From: Strongylocentrotus purpuratus
Taxonomy: Eukaryota; Echinodermata; Echinoidea; Camarodonta; Strongylocentrotidae
Direction of reading: 5' to 3'
DNA: 64,000 nucleotides
Assembly (NCBI RefSeq): GCF_000002235.5
Contig: NW_022145612.1
Span: 20,226,360-20,290,359, forward strand
A program made the translations under genes and the position numbers. Position 1 is the stretch's first letter. The number at the start of each line of letters is the position of its first letter. Under the pieces are notes generated by a model. The model was not told the origin of the DNA, did not search any database, and saw nothing but the letters and a program-made list of their open reading frames with translations. Shown in pieces: positions 1 through 13,442 of this stretch.

Positions 1-2312
1 ATCCATCTACTGTACATACATGTATGTAATAGAAAGTTATCAATCATAGATCCCTTGATGGAGATTCCTTATTTGAAAATGTCCGGTTTCCTTGCTCACA
101 AACCCTAAAGGTAAATGTATTTTATGCCATGGTCACTACTCAATACATCACTTTGGCTTCTATTTTTTTTAATTTGCCAACAAGGGAGTAAAAAAAAAAA
201 GTGGTCTCCATGTCTTCAAATTCCTCTCAACACAGCCTTTTTAGGAAGTGTTGTGATTAATCCCATTTTTTAGTTGCAACCAATTCAGATCTCGTTCTAG
301 TATCAGACAGAGAACATGGCCAAGATTTAATAATAAAATACCATTTAACAGTGATAAGAATTACACTCTGAAATCAAACATTGATTGATCAAACATGGAC
401 CCTACCCTGATTAGAATGAACATAAAACATTACATTATTCATCGGTTGTTTTTATTTTTAAGGAGATAGAGAGGGGAAAAACAAAGAATGATAGATCTAG
501 ATCTAAAATAGATCTACCATTGAATTCCAAACTTTCCAACATAAAACTTGAGGCACAAGTTCGAAATCAGACACAAAATGCACAACTTCCAATGTCACTG
601 CACTACGCACCACACGATCTCAACACTTCCCTGCACCCTGCTCAAATGGAACGGCCTACAGCTACATCAGGCTGACGAGCGGAAGAGGTACCCGTACCGC
701 TCGGCTCTACAACCCCAGTACCGTTACCAATACCAGTACCACACTAACATAAAAATAAAAACTTCCATCACAAAGCATCCCGATATAATAGAAGCAAAGC
801 TCACCTTAATGTACTTGATCGAGAGGTGTTACAGTATCACATTAAAAGTTTCATCTGATTCTTAAAACTACGAATTGAATGAAAAAGAAGAGTTATATCA
901 ATTGAGAACAAGCAGTCCAGTGGTGGTCGGTCAATGATGTGCTGATTATCATGTCAACAAAATCAAACAACAATCATAAATTGAACTTCTCGAGAGAGGG
1001 CGCTCGACTAGAAAGGAACTTTTGACTAAGTATAGCGGTAGTAGTCCGCCCCGTTTTGACAGAAGCAAGAGATGAGAGAAACAGTCCATGGTGAAAGTTT
1101 GAGCGAAACCAGATTAATTTTCGAAGTTGCAATCAGTCAGACGAAAATTGGCAACTCTGTGACGTATGATGCAAGCTTCCCTCCCATCTGCCCTGTTCCG
1201 AAAATAGAAATACAAAATCCATATTTTCCCATAAAGAAAATTTTCAATCATATATATACAATTATTGTAAATATGTTTTTATTCAAACCTTGTATGAAGC
1301 AAATCTCTTCCGTCATAAATAACCCCCAAAAAATCAAAGTTTATGACATTTTCTGTACAGAGAGGAGCTCGCATAATACATCATACTGTTACCAATTTGT
1401 GTTCCACTGATGACAGCTTCAAAACTTCATAACTTTTCTTTTCTAATATTTATTGGAATTTGCTCAAACTTTCACTAATTTTCCTTTCTCATTTTTCTTA
1501 AAATGAACTTAATATTAAGATGGACTTTCCCTTTAATAGCACTTTTTTAAAACTTATGTAAACAAACAAAAAGTCAGTTGGATTTGAAGTTGCTTTGTTT
1601 TCCTTACCATAACATGACTTTACAAGCATGATATGAATGGTGAACCATTTTACTTTTCCCAGCAAATCCTATTTACATCTTCTCTGAAAATGAATAAATT
1701 ATTAAATTCTTTTTACCAAATAGGTTCATCTCCTGAGGCTGCCATCACAGTCAAGCTCTAGCTTAAGATGGTGGTTTCCTGCATTTTTCAATTTTGAAAT
1801 GATTTGTTAACTATGTTTTTTTAATAATGATTGAATTGGTTTAGATTATTATATGATTATATATATGTGTATTTGATTTTTTTGTTAATAACACATATGT
1901 ACATAGTTTGTTTATTACATTCTATTATGTTGAAAATGCAGAAATAAAATCAAATAAACGACTAGTTAGTTTCACTCAATTTTCCAGCCCAATACCCTTT
2001 TCAAATAAATAAAACCCATTGTCTGTGATCCAAGCTTTAAATTCCTTAACTCATTAATGTTTTGTTTCTCTTCCTCTCTGCTTCTCTGCTTCTCAAGTGC
2101 CCTAGACAATCCTGCCAATATATTTATATGCATCTCTGTCCCATCAGCTATGATTACAATTTTGTTTTGAATAAATTTTAAAATAAAAATCTCTGTTTAG
2201 AGTTATATTATGTATGTATTTTAAAGTAATATCTAATAGAGAATACCGGAATGCAACCCTCCCATACAGAGAGAATGTTTGGGGATCAGACTTTTTTAGC
2301 CCCCCTCCCCCC

Positions 2313-2363
<51 letters not shown>

Positions 2364-2617
2364 AATATTACAAATAGTAAGGCTGTATACAATTTGAAAC
2401 TTTGAGCCAATGGTTATAAAATAGCCAACAAACAACAAATAGCTTTCTGTTTACATACAAAAACTTTCAGGAAGAAAAAAAGTGTCACTCTCCCAGCACA
2501 AGAAAAGAGAGAGTATTGTGAATTGTGTCTAGTTCACTTGATCATTGCTATAATAAAAATTGTTTTTTGCCAAAGTCACAATGTTCATTTTTGTCTTGTT
2601 ATAACTATTCATTTGCA
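1..2617. other. Intergenic DNA left of MNS1
   Basis: No coding region is recognised. The open frames here are short, lack family-like motifs and show no supporting splice structure. The stretch is AT-rich with small homopolymer runs and one C-run/CT microsatellite, listed separately. No RNA gene is seen. Confidence 0.6.
2300..2361. repeat. (C)n/(CT)n microsatellite
   Basis: A C-rich run of about 24 bases is followed by about 19 CT dinucleotides. It gives spurious Ser-Leu and Arg-Glu open frames on the two strands, which are not genes. Confidence 0.95.
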
Positions 2618-2908
2618 GGGGAGGGTTTCACAAAGACTAAGATCAACTTTAAGTTGGACTTAACTATGGCAGGCTGTTCATGCCACTGGTTGCTCTCATC
2701 AATGGTCTCTCAATTATGATCTATAGATAATATTTTTTCCTTCAATAACAAACTATCAAAAAAGGTAAATTCTGTAGATTTGTGACCACAACTTGTACGT
2801 CCCTTGAAAAACCATTGCCAGGAATGGTTAGAGGACCTAGTGGCATGAAAGGCCTGCCATAGTTAAGATCAACTTAAAGTCTATCTTATTCTTTGTGAAA
2901 CACTCCCC
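2618..2908. mobile_element. MITE with GGGGAGTGTTTCAC-type inverted ends
   Basis: The left arm starts GGGGAGGGTTTCACAAAG and runs through a TTAAGTTGGACTTAACTATG block. The right arm is its near reverse complement, ending in CTTTGTGAAACACTCCCC. The middle is short and non-coding. A second copy of the same family lies at 18498-18793 in a PSMB4 intron. No clear target duplication was found, so the superfamily is unassigned. Confidence 0.8.
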
Positions 2909-2913
2909 TGGTC

Positions 2914-2939
2914 ATATATATATATATATATATATATAT
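2914..2939. repeat. (AT)n microsatellite
   Basis: About 13 AT dinucleotides directly abut the right end of the neighbouring MITE. Confidence 0.95.
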
Positions 2940-4575
2940 GACATCCATTATAACTGGGAGGTTACAGCCATTACTCAATGGCTATGGCTGTTTTACATTC
3001 ATCATTGAATATTTTAATAGTTACATACAATATTCATTCAATCACAATCAATACCATAATCACATACACACCTTTTTACAAATAACTACCAGAGTCATAA
3101 AAATACTTTATCATCTTCTTTTTTTATTAACATAAATTGACAATAAGTATATACTGCAATATTTACATATATTTTCCAATCATACCTATGCTTATTATAA
3201 GCATAGAATATTCTTACCGGTACTCTAAAATAGCCAAAACATTTTTACAAGTTGGTTTAATTTGCAGATAATTATCACAGCAGACAAAGTCTTGAGGACA
3301 CATGATTTCCTATTTTCTACACCTTCTACACTTTTTGATATGCCCATGTTAGCTGCTGTATTTTCTTAGCATGTTCATCTTTAGAAACAATACACTGTAT
3401 AATAGGCACGCTATATTGTTGCTGAAATGATCTACAATGTACACTTGCTACAAAAGAGGTTTTCTGGACTTTGATTACTTATTGAATCTATGACTTGAAT
3501 AAGTTATGCTTGTATTACTGCCCCCACTTGTAATGAAAGAATTTTAAATTAATGAACGTTTTTTTCTTAACAAGCGATTTGAAACAAATATTTGCCTCTG
3601 TTACAGTAATATAAAATAATATAACAAATGTTGAATGGTAAGTATGGTTCATCCAAAATATATATCCACAGGCTTTCCATATAAAACACAAAATAAACAA
3701 TGAAAAACTCTGAATACAAAGATACATACATATATTCTCAGACAAGTCACATACAATGAATCATTAACGAAACATCACCCTTTTTTCAATACCATGGAAT
3801 ATGTACATACCGGTAGGTTTATTCTAGACCATTCTATTGTAGAATAATTTCAACAGATTAAAGGCACAATACATCGTTGTATTCAAGAGAGTAAATAGTA
3901 ATAAATATATTCTAGATCAATGTTTTTGATGTTCAACCCGACACATATTTCCAATTAGATTTAATAACCAGGACTCTTTCCCACCACCATATCTGACATT
4001 GAGTTCATTAATGCATAACAATAAGTTTGACTAAATAACATAACGTTTTATGCTATCTTTTATTCCAAACAATCTGTGGCCTGGGCCAGCAAATATTGCA
4101 TACGCTCTGCAAATGTTATCATTCAACCCTACACACTACTTCTGTGTCTTGCTAAACCTTAACAAGAAATGAGAAACCTTACCCATGCATTATAAAAAAT
4201 GATGATCCGGAATTCTGCGTACGCATTCTTATATTGATACCCATAATGAATTGAAGTGCTGTACAAATTTTGATGTTAGTACGTGTATGTCCTAAATAAG
4301 CATCCCCATGAAAAAAAAATCTGAATATCCCTTTTTTCATATTTTCTATATTTTTCTTGAGTGCTATACATACATGTATATGAATTGTATATGAATTATT
4401 GAATGTAGCTCATTCTAAAACTACTACCAATACAAAAAAAAATTCCTGTATCAATACTAATCAATTTCAAGGTGACACAAAAATTGGTCCATCCATACAT
4501 TTGCAAGAGAAGTTCTGTTCTTAAGTTGATTAGTGCATGTTTTAGTACTATTCAGAGTACATTTATCAGCATTGT
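2940..4575 (-). other. MNS1 downstream region, probable 3' UTR in its right part
   Basis: No open frame here is convincing. On the minus strand the AATAAA hexamer nearest the MNS1 stop overlaps the stop codon itself (about 4575-4580). The next is at 4058-4063, which would give a 3' UTR of roughly 0.5 kb. The left part is plain AT-rich intergenic DNA. Confidence 0.4.
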
Positions 4576-7500
4576 TTATTCCCAGCCTTCAGCACTATGT
4601 ATGTTTCTCTGTCTGCCACTGTAATTCCTCTTGAAATCATCATCAAACAGTTCCAGGTCTTGCTCGTTTCTGATAACACCCTAGAGAAGAAAAGAGAAAA
4701 ATAATACAAATTATTTTAAAAGGATCAGGAACATTTCTTTGTGTTCAGGAAATTAATATGTAACTATACAAACATGTTAGCAATCAGTAGACAGGTTTAC
4801 TAACATATTCAAATTGTACGCATACCATTTACACAAAGGTTGTTTATGACAACCTGAAAGCTTGCTTGATGCTTGCCCGACATTGCAACAAGTAATTTAT
4901 GCAGACTGGATTTGAAGTAATGTAGTTCATTCCTTAATAATAGGTTTATGGAATAACTCATCACTGGGTCCCCAGGAAAGAAACATCCTTAAAATTGAAT
5001 ATGTTAGTAAACCAAGCCATTCAGATGGTGTTCAACACTGTGTATCCTCAGGAATAAGCACTTTATGATCCAATTTTATTGAAGATAAAGTTGAGTTCTG
5101 GTCATGCGATTGCATTGTGAAAAAAACGGTGTGGAATCGATCAGAAAAGGTTGATCATGTAGCAGCATATAAGTATTAGTGTGTACTGCCAAAATGTGTA
5201 CTATCAAAATGATAAGAAATTTGGCCCAGTCTTGGTAAAAGTATCAGGCACTGTACACAGAAAGATGTATATGGCACTACACAAACATGTGGCATAAAAA
5301 TGAGGCCAACATTTTTAAGCTGTTACATGTCATATTTAGAATATGAAGGCATTTGAAGAGCAATACTTTTTCAGGGAACATTTTTCTCTAATGTTCTTCC
5401 ACTTTTGCATAATAACAATAAAAACGCTCCAAAATTATTTTTCACCTCTCCCCAGAACTCAACCTTCTCTTTGAATGTTGCATTAGGCAATAGAAATGTC
5501 ATGTTGAAATCCTACCCTCTCACTCACTCAAATTCAATATATCAAGAGTTTAATTCCAAAAGGAGCTACATCCATTTTTGTAACTTCTGAGAAAAAAGAA
5601 ATTGTTTACCAGATTTTGTATAGGCGTCTATGGAAAAATGATATTAGAAGGTGCATTTTTTATAATTGCTCCCAAAATGTAGGTAAATAATTTTTTTGAA
5701 AGACGGGTACTTTAGTGAACAATGTTCTGATATCAATAACTTACTTTGAATTAAAATTGGATTTAGCTCCTTTTGGAATTAAACTCTTCAGATTATTATA
5801 CAGATCTATAGACAACAATGATTGATAAAGAATAAAGAGCCAAGTTTACCTTTGGCAGGAAACCCAGGAGCTTGGATGCATGCTCCTTGAGGAGCCTCTG
5901 TCTCTCCTCCTCGATGATCTGCATACGGAGCCTCTCCAGGTTCTCAGCCTCCTCGCGCTCGTCCCTCTCCCTCTCCTTGTCTGCTGCAAACTGGGCACGA
6001 CGGTCTGCGAGAAGGTCTTCTACACGGCGCTTGTGTTCCTGCTGCTTCATGCGACGACGTTGGGCATTCATCTGCTCAATGCGATCATCCTCCTCAAACT
6101 TAGCCAGCATCTAAAGAGAAAGATACAGTTGTGAGGTTACAAATTAATGTTGATTTAGCTAGGCATTTGTCACAAGTGAATTCAATGCAAGAACTCAGCG
6201 ATAGACTATTTGATCATGATTTACATCTTTATTTTGTTTAGAGCAATACTTCTAGTTCATACAGTAAACAAGTATTGTCTTGACTGATTGAATGAGAAGG
6301 AATACAGGATTTAATTGGATCAATTAAGTCCAATTATTTAAGAAAAGAAAGCACCTGACATTGCGCTAACATAAAAATTAACCAAAAAATGCTTGGCATT
6401 CAAACATTAAGATAAGATATACATGAATCTTCATCTACATGTACAACTATTTTTAATCTAAAAAGAAAAGACATGATGAGTGGAGCAGTTTGGATCAAAA
6501 ATGATTCTCAATATGGATACATTGGCTGCTGAAAGTGTTCATGCACTTCAACACCATGTTAAATATACTAGCTATGTCCCTTTTGCAGCCAGCATCAAAT
6601 TCCGTAGAACTTTGTAGGAATTACGAATGCGTCATGTTTGTCCTATCTGTGAAATTTAAACATTTGCAGTGTCCTAGTATTCAAATTATGAAAGGAAACC
6701 TGTTTACCTTCTAGACTTCACTGTCAGACACTATTGAGTGACTGACTGACATATTGTTTGCTTTGGTAATAACATACATAAAATGAGCTGTAACAGGTAC
6801 ATGAGCATTTTTCTACAACAATAACCCACTATTTCTGATGGCCAAAATTAAACAGATTGAGTCTTTGTGCAGCACAAAACGTATGACCATTCAGTAAAAG
6901 GGTCTGAAAATCAGGTTGTTATTTTCCCACTAAAAGCCATTTTCAAGCCCTTTTGTTTTGAGGGAAGTTCTAAAATAGTATCGTCTTTGAAATGCCGCTG
7001 GAATTTAACCTTTTTGTTTTGTTGGCCTGCAAATGGGACATAGTACCTTTAATAACAGCCTTCTGGCTCTCAACACAGAAAGTAATGATAAAATGGTCTG
7101 TATATAATATATTTTCATATGTAACTTACCTGGCGCTTGAACTCTTCTTCCTCGCCCATCTCAGCCTGCCTGCGCATTCTCTTGAGTCTGAGCTGCTCCT
7201 GATAGGTCTTCTGGAGCTCCAGTCTCTGCCTGATCTGCCTCTCAATCTCGGCCATCTCCTTCTGGCGCTGTGTCTCCTCCTGCTCCTCGTGGTAGAGCTC
7301 CTCCCTCACCCGCTCCATCTCTTCTTCCATGGCACGCTTCCTGGCGATGTCATCACTCAACTGTAGGGTGGAAGGAAAGAAAAGATAAATTGAATGTCAT
7401 TCACGGACTACGGAAGTCAAACCAGCATACTGGGGGGGGGGGGGGCGTTTCACAAAACCTTTTTCCAATGACAAATGACAAAAATCAGTGACAACTTTAC

Positions 7501-9237
7501 TAATAACCAATCAGAAGCAAGGATTCAGTAGCTTATAACTAAACCGGTCATTTGTCACGGATGACAAGTTTTGTGAAACGCCCTCCAGATCACTCAAGGG
7601 AAGCACACAATCACTTTCTACACAAAGGTGATCTTTACATACAAGTTATATTTTATGAAAGGTTTTCCACCAAGAAACCTTAGTAGACAGATGGCCCTCA
7701 TTCCCCTACTTTGATTAAATCTGACCCTGGGTCTGAAATCATATTTAGCCAAACGGAAACGTAATTCTCCTACTAATTTCTTTTGTAAAATCTGAGTTTG
7801 GACAAGAGCCTACACCCAGCAATAGATTTAAATTTCATAAGAAAACAGACAATATAGTTTTTAAATAAAGGTGGTTGCTAGAAGAGGAAGTAGTTACAGA
7901 ACGGTAACTTGAATTTGAATCTTTGACAAAAACGGTATGCACTGAACACTCAAGACTTACGTTCTTCTGGACCGAAGCCTTGGCCTCCTCCTGCTGCCGC
8001 TTGTTCTCCATTCTATCCTCTTCCCTGTGCTGTTGGAGTGTGGCAAACTTGAGGATCTCCATGTTCTCTTGCTCCATCTTCTGTCTCTCCAAGTCCTTCC
8101 ATTTTTGCCGGGCGACTGCATCCTCATCGATGTAACGCTTGGTGGCATGTTGCTTCTCATAGTAGATCTCCCTTTCTCTGTGCGGATTTAGACCAAGATA
8201 AGACTTTGGTGATTATTATCTCTTCTTTTGAGTATCATAAAACAAATTTGTTCAACATTGGAAATCATAAACCTTATATAAAATGTGTCTTGTGCGCCGT
8301 CCTCTACTTTGCAAATATGTGTAAATACTGTCTAACTGTATAAATATATATATATATTTATACATGTGTTAAAAACAGATATTTGCCGCTTTATTAAATA
8401 TTTCTTTCTTTTCTGATTGAATTAATTTCTTAAAAGTTCGTTTGAATTTTTTGTCACCAGACATTTGTTGTAATTGGGTATGTTAATGTTATCAACATTT
8501 CTCATTTATACTTCTATCACAGAAAAATAAAAACCAATATTTCTTAAAGCCATCATTATTACATACAGTTATGCATATCTCTACGACGTTCATTCCATAA
8601 AAAAAAAATAGAAATTCAATTGGTACCTTTCATCCTCTTCATGGATCTTCCTCACAATCTCATCAATCATGAGCTTCTCCTTGAGGAACTCCTCGTAGTC
8701 CTCCTGTTTCCTCTTCTCCTTCTCCTCCAGCTGTTTCTCCAGCTCCTGCTGGTAGTGCACACTCTCCTGGTACTGCTCCACCAGCTTACGCTGTTCCTGA
8801 GATTCAGCACGGGCCGACTCGTCCATCATGAGACGAGCGATCTCGGCGTCACGTGCCTAATAATTGAAAGGAAGAGTAATGTGTTGAATACTATGATTGC
8901 AATGAGACAGAGTATCATGTTGAAATGATTGGTGCAACTGTGCATTGCAGCGACACATATAATTATTCTGCAATTAGAGAAAGACAGAAAACCAGAGAGA
9001 GAGAGAGAGAGAGGGATAACACAGACTGACCGTTCCCAATCATGTAGTAATTTACAAAGGACTTGTACTGTAATTGCTTCTTTGTCTAATATACGCTGGA
9101 CTATGAACATTGTTTCAAGGTTAATATAGATTTTTTTCCCCCTCAATACTGAACTGTCAATACATACAAAATAATACAGCACCTTTTTGCCGCCGAAAAA
9201 AATTCAAAGTCGGGGGTAGGGTTTATACACGGTACAC

Positions 9238-9271
<34 letters not shown>

Positions 9272-12200
9272 AAAGTTTCGATTTATGCCCCTCCACCTGG
9301 TGCTATGCCTGGCAATGTCTCCCAGCTCAGTAATAGGTGTGTTGACTCACTACTAGGAAACTAGAACAACACTCAAATTTGTCTGTCATCTTGGTTTGAA
9401 AGTAATCTTTCTGATAGATCTCAATATGTAGTTTATAATAATAATTCCTACACATGGTGTACCACAAGGTTCTATCCTAGGTCCTCTACTGTTTTTTTAA
9501 TTAACATTAATGATCTTACACATTCAGCTGCACCTCGCAGTTAAATGAAAGGCCTTCCCGCATGGGTTTTTATTAACACGGACCTGGCTTGTTTTTTTTG
9601 TTTTTTTGTTTGTTTTTTTTAGGGCGAAAAAGAGGGGTGCGGTTAATACACGAGGGCGGTTTATACAACGTTAATTACGGTAATCACTCAAAATGGGCAA
9701 ATTATACATGTCCTGAAAGCGTAGACCAATTCGAACACACACATTCTGCTCTAAAGTCTTGTAAATATAAATGAAACGCGGTAAGAAGCTTTTTCCAAGA
9801 ACTTTCTCAGAACATCTATTCCTGGATTGAAAATTTTGTTTGAGCAGTAGGCCGATTATGACGTCACTGGTTGGGCACGATTGCAATTCGAGGCCTCAAG
9901 CTCGCCTTTCACACAGCTTGCGTGCGGTATTTTGCATATAAACGTTTACATTGTCCAGACTTCGCATGCTTCATATACTGACCAGAAAGTGGAATAACAG
10001 TCTCTAGAAATCATGTAATTACATATAATATTAAGCAGGGCTTAAATTAATCCAAGGCCACCAAGGCCATGGCCGTGGATGCCCTTTTGATTGGCCTCAA
10101 TGCCATTCTCATTGGCCTTGGAGAATTGTTGTGCCATTTCCAATTCTTCCTATTTGTGCTGTAATATAGGAATGTGTCCTACAGAAAAGTGGCCTTGCCC
10201 TAAACATATTGAAATTTAAGGCCTGATTAAGCAAATTTATGTAATATAATACGAGGGGTGAATCGTGCAATTTGATTTGTCCAAATACCCTTCCGTTCTG
10301 TGTAATTTGCTGAGATGTTTTGTATTTGTTCGGTTATCATGCCTTGGCATGATAGTGATTGCTGTTGATTATATACGGAGACCATGATGAGTGAATCGCG
10401 AGTGTCCCTTTGCATTTTTATGATGTTCTATTTATGAATGGCGATTTCAGTGTAGTTGATTTTTGCCAAATATAATCTCACATCTAATTTTGTTTTGTTA
10501 TCCGTGAAATTTGCCAAAAAGCCCTACACATCCCGAAAAATTAGAAAGTGTCTCGCCCAATCACCCCAGTGACAGGGTGCATGACAGATCGATCGCCAGT
10601 TGAGCAGGGCCGGGGGAGCTGAGCGGCAGCTGGCAACTCAGCCAGCTCGCGCTGATATGCTATCACTTGACTTGCACCAGCATCGACGCCGTCTCCTCCG
10701 AATTGTTCTCTTTCTTCCATCCCTCCTACACCCCATCATCATCATCGTCACTATCACTATCACTACCAGTACCACTAGTTATGGAGCTGTGCTCATCAAC
10801 TTCGAATTCTAAATCAAGCAAAACCTCTTCTTCGACCCGGACATTTTGATCAGATATTTAGTGTTTGAGTGGCATTTGTATACGTATAATGCATGCAGCG
10901 CAGGCGAGAGTTGTGTGAGAGCTCTAGGGAGCACTCTCGCGCTCGATCATGTGCCCAACCTAATACGTCACAAATCGTATGTCACAATAGTGGGCCGATC
11001 AAGAGCGGAATAATCGGGTAGTAATTTCACCACTTTTAATAGCGGATAAATCAATTCTGTAACAATTTTTGAAAACTAAATATGAACCATTAGAAATATT
11101 GTAATGTTAACTTTGCAATGATACCAACATTATTAAGGTTAAAAGCCTTTTGAAACCTTCGCTCAGCTACTTTAAGCAAGCAAAAGATTGACAAATATAA
11201 ATATACATGCAGCAATTCATATATTTTTCAGCTTACCGTCTTCTCATATTTGCTGGCCTCCTTCTCCGCAATTTGTGCTGCCCTCTCCCTGTTCATGTAT
11301 CCTGCCCTTAGCTTAGCCTCTAGCTCCCTAAGCTCCAGGCTGTTCTCCCTAATCTGTTGGCGAACCTTCTCCTGGCGTTGGGTCTCCAGCTTGAGCTGCT
11401 GGAGCCTGTTGGTTATACGCTCCTCCTGCTCCATCTGTTGCTCCCTCTGAATCCGGTCTTGCTGAGCCTGGAGAGAAAAGGGAGTAGAGACAATTACATT
11501 TTAATACAGGATTATTAACTTTAAGTCCATATACAGGTACATCCTAATTCGCTTGAATGTACTATTCTTTGAGTGTTTATAATGGCAGTGTTTGAATTGT
11601 GTACATTATTGTCTTTATCTGCTGGAAAGTATAATATCATAAAGCTTTTCTTTTCTTTTCATATCTACAGTATATGAGCTATTTAAGATTTAGACACACA
11701 GGATCTACAATGTCATAGTAAAAGTTTTTGTTTGATTCTTCTATTTCACTGAAAATGTTGTAATCTCACCATCGAGCTGTAATCTTAAATTGTATAATTC
11801 TTGCATGGAATTACTACAATCACAGCTAGTGTATTAAAAGAAAAATTGTGCCCTAGCTTGGGAATAATCTTACCTTTAATATAGATTCTGACATGTTTCT
11901 TTCCATTTCCTCTTGTTGGACCCTCCTGATATGTCTCTTATTCTCCACCCTCTCCTCACTGGCCATGTTCGCTTCTAGTACTTTCTCATTGGCAAGTCTT
12001 TTCAGGTGGTCCTCTCTGGTGTCTTCCTGGTGTCTTGCTTGTACCATCATGCGCTCCTGGGTCGCATGGGTCAGGTTTTGTCTCCGGGTGGTCGTCTGCA
12101 GAAGTAAACATCAACATTTATGAAAGTGGCAGCTGGTTAAACTGAATAAAACTAAATTCAATATTCTTCCATTGTCATAGAGCTAGAGCGTATTTTTTTA

Positions 12201-12844
12201 GTCATCATAAAACCACAAACTATTTAGGCAGAAGATACCTGCAATGAACCTGTAGATCTAGATCTCTAACATCTACCCCCCTCCCCCTATTTCTGCGCAT
12301 GAAGGAAGATGACGTCATCCAGGGGTGGATCTAGCTTTTTGCTCAGGGGGGGGGGGGGTTGACCAATAATGACGATGCAGAGCATCGTTCACGAGCCGCG
12401 AAGCGGCGAGCCGATTTTTTTGGGGTGTTTATTTGAACCCCGTAAGTGATGTTTTCCTGGCATCTATTAACACAATGGAGACCATAAAAAGCAGTGAATG
12501 ATAACGTCTTTTTAAATCAAGTAACAGTTAAATACACAGTTATATCCAGAGTTATCATGTGTTTGGTTAAGTTACCAGATGAGTTGAATATCTTCTCACA
12601 ATATTTGCACTTGAAAGGGTTTCCCTCCAGCGTGCGTTCTTTTTTCTTTCTTTTTTTTTCTTTTTTTTTTTCCTTTTTTTTTTTTTTTATTTTAATGTGG
12701 GGATTTTGGGGATGAGAATCGGCAACGCTGGCCTAGCTTGTCACTTCGGCGGTGGCCCGTGTCCTCAAAAAAGCTGATGGGGGGGGGGCAAGGGACTCTG
12801 TGACATTTGTTCGCCCAACCCCCCCCCCCCTCCCCCCAAAAAGA

Positions 12845-12881
<37 letters not shown>

Positions 12882-13442
12882 GAAATGAATACATAGAAAT
12901 AGAATGAAATAAAATTACAAGTTTTAAAAAAAAGAAAAGATTTAAAAAAATGGTCCCCGGATTTTTTTTTTGGGGGGGGGTTGCAACCCCCCCAACCCCC
13001 CCTCTAGATCCGCTTCTGTCATCCATTGACAGTAACAGTTTAAAATACAGCTGCAAGATTTTCAACACAGAGTTCAATTTCGACGAAGAAAATCCTGAAA
13101 AAAGACCCTTAGGGCCCAAGGCTTAGGCTTAAACACGTTTTGGTGGCTCAAAGTACCACCAACTTAACGGACAGCAGACCCATGCATTGGCCGGCTTCTG
13201 TGTCTAGAATAAAGTCAAGAGAGGAGCCGACCGGGACCCTACCTAGTTGATTGATAGTTAAACTGTCAAGCTAGTTGAGTCTAATCAAATGTCAATGTCA
13301 ATGAGACGATTTAATTTTTAATGAAATCTTGTTTGATTTGTTGCCTAAAATTAAAAGTTGAAATGATCTGTCTGATCTGGATAACCAGTCTACTAATTAC
13401 ATGTACCATGGAGTCTAGTTGAACAAAAGCAATTCTCACCAT
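4576..13442 (-). CDS. MNS1: MNS1, ciliary doublet-microtubule inner protein (TPH/trichohyalin-like coiled coil)
   Basis: Coding exons, 5' to 3' on the minus strand: 13442-13440 (the ATG alone), 12095-11874, 11467-11237, 8856-8627, 8177-7961, 7360-7130, 6110-5850, 4680-4576. All introns are GT-AG, all phases join, and the product is 499 residues; vertebrate MNS1 is about 495. Residues 2 to about 465 are almost continuous charged coiled coil rich in Glu, Arg, Gln and Lys, with repeats such as REEDRMENKRQQEEAKA and MEQEERITNRLQQLKL. This is the TPH-domain composition of the MNS1/CFAP family. The tail has HASKLLGFLPKG, then an acidic-aromatic end (LFDDDFKRNY) before the stop. In this family the protein lies inside the A-tubule of axonemal doublets and is needed for motile cilia and sperm flagella. 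The gene is divergent from PSMB4 and its introns hold MITEs. The start rests on the ATG lying exactly at a GTGAG donor and in frame with exon 2. A related trichoplein-like protein is the main alternative, but length and C-terminus favour MNS1. Confidence 0.9.
5544..5788. mobile_element. Small inverted-repeat MITE in MNS1 intron 7
   Basis: The left end AAGAGTTTAATTCCAAAAGG is matched by its exact reverse complement at the right end. The arms continue as GAGCTACATCCA against TGGATTTAGCTC, and the interior is AT-rich and non-coding. No target duplication could be defined. Confidence 0.8.
7432..7586. mobile_element. MITE with GGGCGTTTCACAAAAC ends in MNS1 intron 5
   Basis: A G-run followed by GCGTTTCACAAAAC on the left mirrors GTTTTGTGAAACGCCCTCC on the right. 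TGACAAATGAC and GTCATTTGTCA sub-blocks also pair. The ends resemble other short elements in the window whose ends read GTTTCACAAAG or GTTTCATAAAA. Confidence 0.75.
9240..9268. repeat. Poly-A run
   Basis: Nearly 30 consecutive A bases in MNS1 intron 3, just upstream of a LINE reverse-transcriptase scrap. Confidence 0.9.
9389..9541 (+). mobile_element. LINE reverse-transcriptase fragment in MNS1 intron 3
   Basis: Conceptual translation gives SWFESNLSDRSQYV, then after a frame shift GVPQGSILGPLL-like residues and a final INDL. These are the characteristic blocks just before the catalytic YADD box of CR1/Jockey/L2-group ORF2 proteins. Only about 150 bp remain and the frame is interrupted, so this is a dead fragment. 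Confidence 0.7.
9846..10996. mobile_element. Possible ~1.1-kb inverted-repeat element in MNS1 intron 3
   Basis: Left sequence GGCCGATTATGACGTCACTG, continuing GGTTGGGCAC, is mirrored near the right end by GTGCCCAACCTAATACGTCA and a GGCCGATC block. The interior is GC-richer than its surroundings around 10600-10640 and contains short ATC/ACT repeats. It has no recognisable coding region. The arms are diverged and the outer limits are approximate. Confidence 0.4.
12320..13018. mobile_element. CAG-ended non-autonomous DNA transposon in MNS1 intron 1
   Basis: The left end is CAGGGGTGGATCTAGC and the right end CTAGATCCGCTTCTG, imperfect inverted repeats. They are flanked by TCATC at 12315-12319 and 13019-13023, a 5-bp target duplication. 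The interior holds long G, T and C runs and an (AAT)n tract, with no transposase. The ends match the family at 41397-42063. CAG-type ends suggest a hAT-like origin, tentatively. Confidence 0.75.

Noticed and set aside
9190-9680. Possible composite repeat around GGGTTTATACACGG and GCGGTTTATACAACG
   Set aside because: The two phrases are in direct, not inverted, orientation and flank poly-A and T runs. The boundaries cannot be defined.
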